Assembly (NCBI GenBank): GCA_041498295.1
Contig: JBGQIB010000003.1
Span: forward strand, 1-64,000
Length of the DNA stretch: 64,000 bases
Direction of reading: 5' to 3'
Origin: VGRW01 sp041498295
GTDB lineage: Bacteria > Myxococcota_A > UBA9160 > SZUA-336
The notes beneath the pieces were generated by a model. That model did not search any database. It worked only from the letters and a program-made list of their open reading frames with translations, and was not told the DNA's origin. This document shows, piece after piece, positions 41,747-50,800 of the stretch. The position numbers and the translations under genes are program-made. The first letter of the stretch is position 1. Each line of letters starts with the position of its first letter.

Positions 41747-43579
41747 ATGAAGATTCTCGGCATCAGCTGCTTCTACCACGACTCGGCGGCATGTCTCGTA
41801 GACGACGGCGAGATCGTCGCAGCCGCGCAGGAAGAGCGCTTCACGCGCGAGCGGCACGACCAGGATTTTCCGGAGAACGCGGTTCGCTACTGCCTCGCCG
41901 AGGCGGGAGTCAGCGGCGGGAAGGTCGACGCGGTCGCCTTCTACGACAAGCCGATCCTGAAGTTCCAGCGCATCCTCGAGACGTACTTTTCAGTGGCGCC
42001 GCACGGGCTGCGCTCGTTTGCGAAGGCAGTGCCGCTCTGGCTGCGCGAGAAGCTGTGGATCGAGGACACGATCCGCGAGTCACTCCGCGCCTGCGGGATC
42101 GAGCCGCCCGAACAGCTGTGGTTCCCCGAGCACCACGAATCACACGCGGCAAGCGCGTTCTACCCCTCGCCGTTCCCCGAGGCCGCGGTGCTCACGGTCG
42201 ACGGCGTCGGCGAGTGGGCCACGGCCACGATCGGCCTCGGCGAAGGCGCGAAGCTCGAGCTGATCCGCCAGCTCGATTTCCCGCACTCACTCGGCCTGCT
42301 CTACTCGGCGTTCACCTACTTCACCGGCTTCAAGGTGAACTCGGCCGAGTACAAGTTGATGGGCCTGGCGCCCTACGGCGAGCCCAAGTACGTCGCTCGC
42401 ATCCTCGAGCACCTGCTCGACCTGAAGGAGGACGGATCCTTCCGGCTCGACATGTCTCACTTCGGCTACCTCGACGACCTGGTCATGACCAATGACTCGT
42501 TCGCGAAGCTGTTCGACGGCCCGGCGCGCAGGCCCGAGAGCCCGGTCACGCGCCGCGAGATGGACATCGCGCGCTCGATCCAGGAGGTCACCGAGGAGAT
42601 CGTGCTGCGCATGGCGCGCCACGCGCGGAAGCTCACCGGCAAGCGCAATCTGTGTCTCGCCGGCGGCGTGGCCCTGAACTGCGTCGCGAACGGGCGGCTG
42701 CTGCGCGCGGGAATCTTCGACGATCTCTGGATCCAGCCGGCGGCCGGGGATGCGGGCGGCGCGATCGGCGCGGCGCTCGCCATCTGGCACAACGAGCTCG
42801 GCAAGCCGCGCAGCGCCGACGGCCAGCACGACGGCATGTCGGGCGCGCTGCTCGGTCCGGAGTTCTCCGCCGCTCAGATCCGCGAGTATCTCGACGCGCA
42901 CCGCTATCCCTACCGCGAGCTCGGCGACGCGGAGTGGGCGTCCGAAGTCGCGCGCATCGTCGCGAACGAGAACGTCGTGGGTCTGTTTCAGGGCCGCATG
43001 GAGTTCGGGCCGCGCGCGCTCGGCAGCCGCTCGATCATCGCCGATCCGCGCTCGCCCAAGATGCAGTCCGTGCTGAACCTGAAGACGAAGTTCCGCGAGA
43101 GCTTCCGGCCCTTCGCGCCGTCGTGTTTGGAAGAGGCGGCCGCCGAGTATTTCGAGCTCGATCGCCCCTCGCCCTACATGATGCTGGTCGCGAACCTGCG
43201 CGCGGAGCGGCAGATCCCGCCGCACGGCGACGAGCGCGAGCTCGAGATTCACCAGTGGGTGAATCGCCCGCGCTCGGACCTCCCGGCCGTGACTCACGTC
43301 GACTACTCGGCGCGCATCCAGACGGTGAGCGCCGAGACGAACCCGCGCTTTCACGCGCTGCTCGCCGCGTTCCGCGAGCTCACCGGCTGCGCCGTTCTGA
43401 TCAACACGAGCTTCAACGTGCGCGGTGAACCGATCGTGTGTACGCCTTCCGACGCGTATCGCTGCTTCATGCGCAGCGAGATGGACTATCTGGCGCTCGG
43501 GCCGTTCCTGCTCGCGAAGGGCGAGCAGCCGCGCTGGCAGGAGTCGGAAAACTGGAGAGCGACGCTCGCGCTGGACTAG
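41747..43579 (+). CDS. NodU/CmcH-type O-carbamoyltransferase
   Basis: A 610-residue enzyme that transfers a carbamoyl group from carbamoyl phosphate to a hydroxyl, using a carbamoyl-adenylate step. It has ILGISCFYHDSAACLVDDG, PEHHESHAASAFYPSPF, ITKE-type LCLAGGVALNCVANG, LFQGRMEFGPRALGSRSIIA and the C-terminal YrdC-like region VLINTSFNVRGEPIVCTP. SxtI and CmcH are named relatives. It sits between the SxtJ-like and DUF5989 genes. The product it decorates is unknown. Confidence 0.92.
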   Translation: MKILGISCFYHDSAACLVDDGEIVAAAQEERFTRERHDQDFPENAVRYCLAEAGVSGGKVDAVAFYDKPILKFQRILETYFSVAPHGLRSFAKAVPLWLREKLWIEDTIRESLRACGIEPPEQLWFPEHHESHAASAFYPSPFPEAAVLTVDGVGEWATATIGLGEGAKLELIRQLDFPHSLGLLYSAFTYFTGFKVNSAEYKLMGLAPYGEPKYVARILEHLLDLKEDGSFRLDMSHFGYLDDLVMTNDSFAKLFDGPARRPESPVTRREMDIARSIQEVTEEIVLRMARHARKLTGKRNLCLAGGVALNCVANGRLLRAGIFDDLWIQPAAGDAGGAIGAALAIWHNELGKPRSADGQHDGMSGALLGPEFSAAQIREYLDAHRYPYRELGDAEWASEVARIVANENVVGLFQGRMEFGPRALGSRSIIADPRSPKMQSVLNLKTKFRESFRPFAPSCLEEAAAEYFELDRPSPYMMLVANLRAERQIPPHGDERELEIHQWVNRPRSDLPAVTHVDYSARIQTVSAETNPRFHALLAAFRELTGCAVLINTSFNVRGEPIVCTPSDAYRCFMRSEMDYLALGPFLLAKGEQPRWQESENWRATLALD

Positions 43580-43596
43580 CGCGAACGGAGCGTGGA

Positions 43597-43767
43597 GTGA
43601 CTGTGGCGAAGATCTTCCGGTCCGGGCGCCTGCTGCGAGAGTTCATCGGCTTCGCGCGCGAGAATCGCGCGTACTGGATCATCCCCTTCGTCCTGATGCT
43701 CGGCCTCACGGCGTTCATCGTCGTCGCCACCCAGGGAGCCGCACCGCTCATCTACGCGCTGTTCTAG
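43597..43767 (+). CDS. DUF5989 small membrane protein
   Basis: A 56-residue protein: IFRSGRLLREFIGFARENR followed by one transmembrane span (YWIIPFVLMLGLTAFIVVA) and an Ala-Pro-rich end. This small family recurs next to NodU-type carbamoyltransferases and SxtJ-like proteins. A second GTG at 43603 also has GGAG 5 bases upstream and could be the true start. Function unknown. Confidence 0.75.
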   Translation: MTVAKIFRSGRLLREFIGFARENRAYWIIPFVLMLGLTAFIVVATQGAAPLIYALF

Positions 43768-43779
43768 GCGGGGACGGAC

Positions 43780-44919
43780 GTGGCCCGGCGAGCCCTCCTC
43801 ATCACGCTGTCGTTTCTCGTCTCCACGGCGTTCTGCGAAGGCCTCCTGCGACTGTTGTGGACGAATCCGTACCGCCACGAGCTCGCGGAGCGCGTGGTGC
43901 CGCTGCGCATGCATCACGGCCTGCGCGCGCTGCCGGTCGATCGCCACAACATTTTCCCCGACTCACCGACAGTTCTGCTGCGCACCGACAAGCGCTCGTA
44001 CATCCTGCCGTCGCGGCGCTTCGAGAAGCCCGACGCGACGATCGTATTTCTCGGCGGATCGACGACGGAGTGCGCGGCGGTCGACGAGGAGCTCCGCTTC
44101 CCCGCGCTCGTCTCGAGGTTGCTCGAGGAGAAGGGCTTGCGCGTCGACACACTCAACGCCGGACTCTCGGGAAACACGACGCACGACGCGCTCAACCTGC
44201 TCCTCAATCACGTGAACGAAGATCGCCCCGACGTCGCGGTGCTCATGGAGGCCGCGAACGACGTCGGCGTGCTCTTGCAGGACGGTTCGTATCGCTCGCG
44301 CAGTGGTGGAGTGGTGAATACGGCGACGGCGCTGCGCTGGCCGCTGCAGCTCGCGTCGTCGAAGCTGTCGCTGGTCGGCGCGCTGCGCAGCTATCTGATG
44401 CTCGGAACGAGCCTGGAGCTCCCCGACGTGCACGATCCCGAGGCCCAGAAGGAGCTCCCGCCAGCGCCGCCCGAGGAGTACGTCAAGCGGCTGCGCGCGT
44501 TCGTGGCTCTGTGCCGCGCCTTCGGAATCGAGCCGGTGCTGATGACTCAGCCATCGGTCGCTACGCGCACGCCACTCACGCCGCGCTGGGTCACCGCGCG
44601 GAATCAGGCCACGTTCAACGACGAGATGCGCCGCGTCGCGAAGGAGGAGGACGTGCTCCTGATCGACCTCGCGCGCCATCTGAAGGACGACGTCGCGGAC
44701 TGGGAACAGCCGATGAAGGTCTTCTACGACGGTATCCACGTCACCGCGGAGGGCTCGCGCGTCTACGCCGAGTACATCACCCAGCGCCTGCTCGAGACCG
44801 CGCTGCGCGAGCGCGAGTCACGGGCGCTGCGCGATCATGATGAAAAACCCGCCCTCGCGGCTCCCGCGCAGGACGGCGCCGGTCTCGGCGAGAAAGCACT
44901 CGACGGCGTTCCCCGGTAA
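43780..44919 (+). CDS. SGNH/GDSL-family hydrolase with N-terminal membrane segment
   Basis: A 379-residue protein. An N-terminal hydrophobic segment (ALLITLSFLVSTAFCEGLL) suggests membrane anchorage. SGNH motifs are FLGGSTTECAAV (Ser), LNAGLSGNTTHDA (Gly, Asn) and YDGIHVTAEG (Asp, His). It lies 12 bases after the DUF5989 gene and completes the module. The last 30 or so residues are encoded in DNA that is antisense to the methyltransferase gene (102-base overlap), so that tail may be accidental. Confidence 0.85.
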   Translation: MARRALLITLSFLVSTAFCEGLLRLLWTNPYRHELAERVVPLRMHHGLRALPVDRHNIFPDSPTVLLRTDKRSYILPSRRFEKPDATIVFLGGSTTECAAVDEELRFPALVSRLLEEKGLRVDTLNAGLSGNTTHDALNLLLNHVNEDRPDVAVLMEAANDVGVLLQDGSYRSRSGGVVNTATALRWPLQLASSKLSLVGALRSYLMLGTSLELPDVHDPEAQKELPPAPPEEYVKRLRAFVALCRAFGIEPVLMTQPSVATRTPLTPRWVTARNQATFNDEMRRVAKEEDVLLIDLARHLKDDVADWEQPMKVFYDGIHVTAEGSRVYAEYITQRLLETALRERESRALRDHDEKPALAAPAQDGAGLGEKALDGVPR

Positions 44920-45825
44920 CTCGGGCTCGAACAAGCTCTCGTGGGCGCCGAACGGCGCAAACGGCTTCGAGCGCGGGATGCTCTTCACGAAACGGAAGCC
45001 GATCTCGTCGATCCAGCCCAGCGTCTGACGGATCGTGTGCTTCGACTCGTGCGGATGCTTGTACTGATCCGCGAGCCACGCGCGCTTCTTCGCGTCGCTC
45101 TTCTTCGCATCGCGCAGGTTGGGATCGAGCGAGAGAAAGCGATCGCCCGAGAGGCGAAACAAGAGCCTGCGCGCGTCGGTGATCAGCCGCCCGTAGCGGT
45201 GATACAGGCCGACCAGCAGAAAGCCACCGGGCTTCACGAGCTGCGCGATCGTCTTGTAGGCGAGAAACGGATCCGACGTGTGGTGCAGCACACCGTTCGA
45301 GACGACCAGATCGAACGAGCGCTCCGCGAACGCCGGACGGAACAGATTCATCTGCACGAAGTGGACGTTCGCGAGTGAGTGGCGTCTCGCGAAGTCGCGC
45401 CCGAGGCCGAGCGAGTTCTCGCACAGGTCGCTCGCGAACACGGTGCGGTTCGAGATCGAGAGGAAGTTCGAGAGCTGACCCGTGCCGCAGCCGACCTCGA
45501 GCACGCGTGCGCGCGGCGGCACCTGCTCATCGAGCAAGCGCGCGAACACGCCCTGGCGCGCCTTCTCCGCCAGGCTGCCGATGCTGTCGAAGTCGTCGTA
45601 GTTCGGGAACGGTGTCTCTTCGTAGAACGCCTTCACGGTCTCGGTCACGTCACGCTGACCCGCGTTCCAGTCGTTGGGCCAGAAGAGCCGCGGCAAGCCG
45701 CCCTCGACCGCAAAGGTCTGGCCGCACGACTCGCACGCGAGCACTTCTCCCTGCAGCCCGAGGCCGCCCGCGAGGCAGCGCGGACAGCGAAGCAGCGACA
45801 GGTGCGGTTCCAGCGGGTGCGGCAT
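44818..45825 (-). CDS. Class I SAM-dependent methyltransferase with N-terminal Trm112-like zinc ribbon
   Basis: A 335-residue enzyme. The N-terminus carries a Trm112-like ribbon (LRCPRCLAGG, CESCGQTF); the methyltransferase core has VLEVGCGTGQLSNFL, FDLVVSNGVLHHTSDPF and LVKPGGFLLVGLYHRYG. Methylates an unknown substrate; similar genes sit in surface-glycan and secondary-metabolite loci. It is convergent with the SGNH gene and overlaps it by 102 bases. Confidence 0.88.
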   Translation of the reverse strand: MPHPLEPHLSLLRCPRCLAGGLGLQGEVLACESCGQTFAVEGGLPRLFWPNDWNAGQRDVTETVKAFYEETPFPNYDDFDSIGSLAEKARQGVFARLLDEQVPPRARVLEVGCGTGQLSNFLSISNRTVFASDLCENSLGLGRDFARRHSLANVHFVQMNLFRPAFAERSFDLVVSNGVLHHTSDPFLAYKTIAQLVKPGGFLLVGLYHRYGRLITDARRLLFRLSGDRFLSLDPNLRDAKKSDAKKRAWLADQYKHPHESKHTIRQTLGWIDEIGFRFVKSIPRSKPFAPFGAHESLFEPELPGNAVECFLAETGAVLRGSREGGFFIMIAQRP

Positions 45826-45910
45826 CGAGCGGGGATTCTAGCCCGTCGACCGGTCGACTAGCAGACGCGCAGGGGTAGGTTGTCGCCGCCTGCTTCTCGC
45901 AGTGACTCGC

Positions 45911-46495
45911 CTACTGAGTCCCCAGCCTGCCGCGCACGTGGCTCACGAGCGCATAGTCGATCCGCGGCAGGCCGTCGATCTCGAGCGCGAACGGCTCGTC
46001 GGGCGGCGGACACGTGCCGAAGCGCAGCTGCAGGTATTGCTTGTAGACGACCGAGATCGGCTTCATCGAGTTCGCCACGATCACTCTCCCCTTGCACGCC
46101 TGGCACGCGGCGATTCGCACCTCCGTCGGGCGGTACTCGCGCGAGCCGACGAGGATGCGCGCCGAACCCGGCACGAACGTACCGCCCTGCGCCTTCGCCT
46201 CGAGCGCGAGCTGGACCTCCACGCGCAGCTCCGACTTCGGGACGTATCCCATCCACCTCCAAGGGCCGATCGGAATGATCGGAACGAGGAGGCCGACGAG
46301 GCCCCAATCTGGGTCGAACCCTTCGAGGGCGACGTCAACGGAGTAGTCCGGCAAGTCCACGCCCGCGTGCGAGTCGCTGCGCGGCTCGACTCCCGCGCCC
46401 GACGCCTCGGGATACGCGCCGAAGGAGACGCCGACGCACGCGCTGAGCCCGAGCGCGAGGCTTGCGACGAGGGAGGTGCGCGCGTCGGATCTCAC
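45911..46495 (-). CDS. Lipoprotein of unknown function
   Basis: A 194-residue protein with a signal peptide and lipobox LALGLSACVG. No known domain. It has a conserved-looking beta-rich core (PIGPWRWMGYVPKSELRVEV, ARILVGSREYRPTEVRI) and cysteines in ACQACKGR, which could form a disulfide. Same strand as the methyltransferase gene, with 85 bases between them. Confidence 0.6.
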   Translation of the reverse strand: MRSDARTSLVASLALGLSACVGVSFGAYPEASGAGVEPRSDSHAGVDLPDYSVDVALEGFDPDWGLVGLLVPIIPIGPWRWMGYVPKSELRVEVQLALEAKAQGGTFVPGSARILVGSREYRPTEVRIAACQACKGRVIVANSMKPISVVYKQYLQLRFGTCPPPDEPFALEIDGLPRIDYALVSHVRGRLGTQ

Positions 46496-46724
46496 GCCCC
46501 CATCCTCGGGCTCCGTACGGCTTCCTTCAACTCGCGCCTTGCCGCGCGCGCGTCGCTTCGTGTGGGCTCGCGCGCGATGCTCGGTCTAGTGACTTCGTCG
46601 CTGCGCTTCTGGTGGCCGCCTTCCTAGGGCGGCCCGACTGAGCTCGACTCACCCGCGGCCGCCCCTCCGGGCGATCGATCGCGTTTTGGCTTCGCGCGCA
46701 CTCCCGGTCGGGGCGCCGCCGTGT
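46496..46724. other. Intergenic stretch with no recognised gene
   Basis: About 230 bases upstream of the IS66 remnant. Nothing coding was recognised. Its base composition is ordinary for the window. Confidence 0.5.
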
Positions 46725-46764
46725 GAACTGGCTGTTTGCCGACACGGTCCGCGGCGCCCGCGCG
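46725..46764 (+). repeat. 40-bp echo of the IS66 transposase
   Basis: This stretch encodes NWLFADTVRGARA and repeats 47090-47129 inside the transposase with one mismatch. It stands detached, immediately before the main IS66 fragment, which indicates a rearranged or twice-hit element. Confidence 0.85.
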
Positions 46765-46766
46765 GC

Positions 46767-47349
46767 ACACACTCGTCGAAGGCCAGCCGCGCGCGGCAAG
46801 GGCTCGCGTTCATCCAGGATCTCTACCAGATCGAGCGCACGCTCGCAGCCGCAATGCGCGACGAGCGTCACCGCGTAAGACAAGAGCGCTCGCGGCCGGT
46901 GATCGGGGCGCTGCGCAGCTGGCTCGATCGCGTGATTGGCGAGGTGCCGCCGCAGAGTCTGACGGGCAAGGCACTCGGGTATCTCGTGAGTCAGTGGTCA
47001 AAGCTGGTGCGGGTGCTGGACGATGGCCGCCTCCCGCTCGACACGAACGCCGTCGAGAACGCGATTCGCCCGTTCGTGGTGGGCCGGAAGAACTGGCTGT
47101 TCGCCGACACGGTCCGCGGCGCCCGCGCGAGCGCGAACCTCTACAGTCTGATCGAGACGGCCAAGGCGAACAGGCTCGAGCCGTTCGCGTATCTGCGCTA
47201 CATCGCCGAGCACTTGCCGCGCGCGAGCTCGAACGACCAGCTCGAGACACTCCTGCCGCATCGCTTCGATCGCGCGCTACTCCTAGACCCCAAGGCTCTG
47301 ACCCCCGCCTGCGCCTGACCCGCAGACGATGGGATCATTGAGCGCTTAC
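46767..47349 (+). mobile_element. IS66-family transposase remnant with right terminal repeat
   Basis: Only the C-terminal third of an IS66 transposase remains, in one frame from about 46776: FIQDLYQIERTLAAAM, LTGKALGYLVSQWSKLVRVL, LDTNAVENAIRPFVVGRKNW (the conserved DDE region) and LIETAKANRLEPFAYLRYIA. The sequence ends with TGAGCGCTTAC at 47339-47349, the reverse complement of the GTAAGCGC-type IS66 terminal repeat. The N-terminal part, the accessory ORFs and the left end are missing, so the element cannot move on its own. Confidence 0.8.
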
Positions 47350-47361
47350 CTTTGATTCACT

Positions 47362-47721
47362 CTAGACGACGACCATCCTGTCGGCGATCTTTATTTGATA
47401 TGACTCGTAGGGGCCGTCCGATATGAGGAGTCTCAACGTATCGCCGTTAGAGAATCGAAGAGTGAGATTGGCAACCTCATCAGCTCGCACGCCTACGATC
47501 TCGTTCGAGATAAGACATGGCAGGTTCGAGTGAGAGACTGGAAACTCGACTGGTTCGCTTGTGTCTGCGTCGCCGTGTCGTCGGTGAGTGTAGGGCCCTT
47601 CGACTCTGATCACGATATGCGCGTCGAGATGAAGACTAACCGAGTGCGCGACGAAACAGACCATCTCGACTTGCCTGCCAACGAGAACCTCTAGGTCGAG
47701 GTCAGTAGGTATTCGCTTCAT
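47362..47721 (-). CDS. DUF6188-like protein, candidate immunity to the RHS toxin
   Basis: A 119-residue protein starting MKRIPTDLDLEVLVGRQVE. It shows the DUF6188-type pattern of two beta-rich halves, VCFVAHSVSLHLDAHIVI and LRFSNGDTLRLLISDGPY, ending ESYQIKIADRMVVV. Codons are clearly less GC-rich than in the core genes. It directly follows the out-of-frame RHS tail (11 bases from its stop), the position of an immunity gene in polymorphic toxin loci. The family assignment is from memory and the immunity role is inference. Confidence 0.6.
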   Translation of the reverse strand: MKRIPTDLDLEVLVGRQVEMVCFVAHSVSLHLDAHIVIRVEGPYTHRRHGDADTSEPVEFPVSHSNLPCLISNEIVGVRADEVANLTLRFSNGDTLRLLISDGPYESYQIKIADRMVVV

Positions 47722-47731
47722 TTGCTGTTTT

Positions 47732-47881
47732 CTACTTTGACGTCTTCGGGGGCAACGGCACGTGAGTCTCCCACTGGGGACCCGGCTTTCCGGTCGATGG
47801 ATTGATGCCCTGCCAGCCCCCATTGTCCATTGGTTTCTCAAGTCTCCAATAGCCGTCGGGGTAGTCACTAGTCGGTGGCAT
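47732..47881 (-). pseudogene. Out-of-frame C-terminal tail of the RHS protein (toxin-like)
   Basis: The tail reads MPPTSDYPDGYWRLEKPMDN, then WQGINPSTGKPGPQWETHVP and stops at 47734-47732. The same frame is open upstream past the RHS stop at 47893, reaching into the last codons of the RHS gene (PDEFSPGCANGIPDGLTLRV). A one-base change near 47930-47970 would join it to the RHS protein. It resembles the short conserved tails at the ends of secreted RHS toxins. Either an intact toxin was broken or the assembly has an indel. Confidence 0.6.
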
Positions 47882-47892
47882 CACTCTGAGTG

Positions 47893-50800
47893 TTAGGCCA
47901 TCTGGAATTCCGTTGGCACATCCTGGGGAGAATTCGTCAGGGTCCGGAAGTTCGGGGACTGCCCTGGGGGCGCCTTAGACGGGATCGGACACTTGGACCG
48001 CGCATAGGCTCGCAATCCATAGCCCGCTCCTAGGGATCCCAGCAGGCCTCCGGTTAGGCCAGCCGCAATGTCATAGCGCTCTTCGTCGGTGAGCTGGCGC
48101 CCCGAATAGGGATCCTCCCCGAGCAGTAGTCGCTGGGCTTCTATCGTTAGCTGGTACGAACCGACGCCGACGGCGGCGACCGCGAGCGCCGCACCCTCGG
48201 CAGTACCCGAGGCAACCGCCGCAGAGACTGCGACCGTTGTAGCGGCCCCCACTGCAGCAGAAACAACAAAGCTCTCAGCAGCAGACGACCAAGATTCACC
48301 CGAAGGATCCAATAGGTTTGTCGGATTCCCCCGAGCGTAGGCGTAGAGACCAATCGCCCCGCCGTCCTGTCCGAGAGGGTCGGTCGAGGCAAACGACCCT
48401 AGAGCTGGATCAAAGAACCTCGCCAGGTTGTAGTGGAGGCCGGACTCGCTGTCCGCGTACTGCCCTGGCAACCGCATCGGCAAGCTAGTGACCACTGAAT
48501 TGGAGTCGGGGTCTTCATCGACATACGCACGCCCGAAGGCTTCGTAGGTTGCCCGCCAGACAACGGAACCGGTGAAGGTTGTGACGATTCGTGGCGCGTC
48601 GAGTCGGTCGTCCTGGAGGTTCCCGCCAGTTTCGGTAGCAAGGGTCGGGCCCACACGTATGCTTGCGGGAGTCCAGCCTCCCAGATAGGCGTACCGTCGG
48701 TCGCGAGTCCCTATCCCGCCGAACTCGGCAGAGAGCTGGCGACCGTTCCAAAGGAACGACGTTGTGATCCCGGGAACCGTCTTTCGAATTCGTCTGCCGA
48801 ACGGGTCGTAGGTGTAGGTCGCGCCAGTACCTCCGGCGGATCGAGCAGAGAGACGGTTGTCCAGATCCCAGGAAAAGCTTGCGATCACGGGCTGATTGGG
48901 GTCGCGCACGGCAAGGCTTCCATCGTCGTCGTAGTCATACGTATGCCCCGGGCTCGCGCGCATGCGGTGATTCGTGTCGTGCGCGTAACCGGTCATCGTT
49001 CGGTCTCCCACCCCGTCGTACGTGAAGTTCTCCACATCCGGCAGTGAGTCGAGTGGAGGTGGCATTACCGGGTGATCGGCCTGGGTCAGTCGATCGAGCG
49101 CGTCGTACTGGTACGTGGTCTGCCGACTGGCTCCATCCGTCATCGTCGCCACGTTCAGCACGTCCGTGTACGTGTACGTCCACTTCTCGATCAACGGCGT
49201 CCCCGCCGGTGGCTTGATCCGGATCTCACTCACCGGGCCGCGCACGTCGTAGTCGACCTCGCGTCGCACCCCGCCCGGGTAGTCGATCGACTTCACCCCG
49301 TCGTGCGGCCAGCGCGCGATCACCAGCGCCGTGCTCTCGCCCGGAAACAGCGCCGTCGCGATCCGACCCGAGTCCGCCGCGTACGTGTACACGTGCGCGA
49401 GGACCTCGTTCGGCTCGTTTAACGTGAAGGTCGTGAGATCGCCGTGCGCGTCGTACGCGTAGTCGAGCCTTCGATCTCCCCCGGGGATGTACTTCGCGAA
49501 GGTCTTCGTCGTCCGACCGAGCTTGTCGACTTCGTAGGTGTACAGCGCCCCCCCCTGGATCGAGTCGTCCGTCACCGAGGTGAGATCCCCGGCGCGGTTG
49601 CGCACGTACGTGATCGTCTTCAGCGGAGTCGCGTCACTCGACTTCGCAAAGTGCTTCGCGAGCTGGAGCGGCCCCCAGGTCTCGTACGTGTAGCGGATCT
49701 CGGGGTGCTCGGAGCTTCCCCCCACCGAGCTGCGGGCCAGAATCTTCTTCGCTAGGCGGTCGCGCGGGTCCCACTGGTACTGCACGATCTGACCGAGAGG
49801 CTGTGTCACCGCGACCAGACGCGAGAGGCCATCGTAGCCGTATGTGGTGGTGCTGTTCTCTGGGTCCTTCACGCTCGTGACGTCGCCTGCCGCGTCGTAG
49901 CCGAGCTGAGTCAGGCCGTTGATGGCATTGGTCTCTTGGACCATGCGGTCGAGCGCGTCGTAGGTCCACTGCGTGATGTGACTCAGCGCGTCGGTGCGCT
50001 TGGCGAGGTTGCCGCGCTCGTCGTACTCAAAGAGGGTCGCCTTGCTGAGCGGATCCTCGATGCGTCTCACGCGGCCGAGCAGGTCGTAGAAGAGCTTCGT
50101 GTGGCGCGCGACCAGCGTGCCTGGGGGGTTCTCGCTGAAGTCCTCGGCCCAGAGCCGGTTCGACTCGGAGTCGTAGCCGAAGCGGCGGAAGAGCGGGTAC
50201 GCGCCGCAGGTCGTGGCGTAGTCGGTGCAGCGGTCGACTTCGAGGAGCCGGCCGCGGGGGTCGTAGACGAGCTTCTGGCGCCGACCGTGAACGGTGGTGC
50301 TGGCGCCGGTCTCGAGCAGGGTCAAGAGCTCCCCCGGAGCGGTGCCGTCCGGGCCAGTATAGGTGGCGTTCGTGAGATCGCCGAGCGCGTCCGTGAGCTG
50401 CGCGACGCGGCCGAGATCGTCGCGCAGATACTGCGTCACGGCATCGCCCTGCACGATGTCGACGGGTCGAGTCACCGACGCGACGAAGCCCGACTTGTCG
50501 TAGGCGTAGTTCGTCTTCATCTCGGCGATCGGCACGCCGCCCGGCTGATGGTGGATCTCGTAGAGACGCCCGTTCTGCGCGATCGCGAGGAAGTCGGCCT
50601 GCGTCGTCGGGTTGGCGGGCGGGACGGTCAGCGTGTAGTACGCAAGCCCGATCTGATGCCCGTCGGGGAGCGTGATCGTCTCGAGCTCGAAGTTCGGGCC
50701 GGTGCCGTACGCGAGCTGCGTGTCGAGATAGTTCGCAGCGTCGACGAAGCGCCGAATGCGGGTGACTGCGGCCGGGGAGCAGCTCGAGTTCCCGCAAGGG

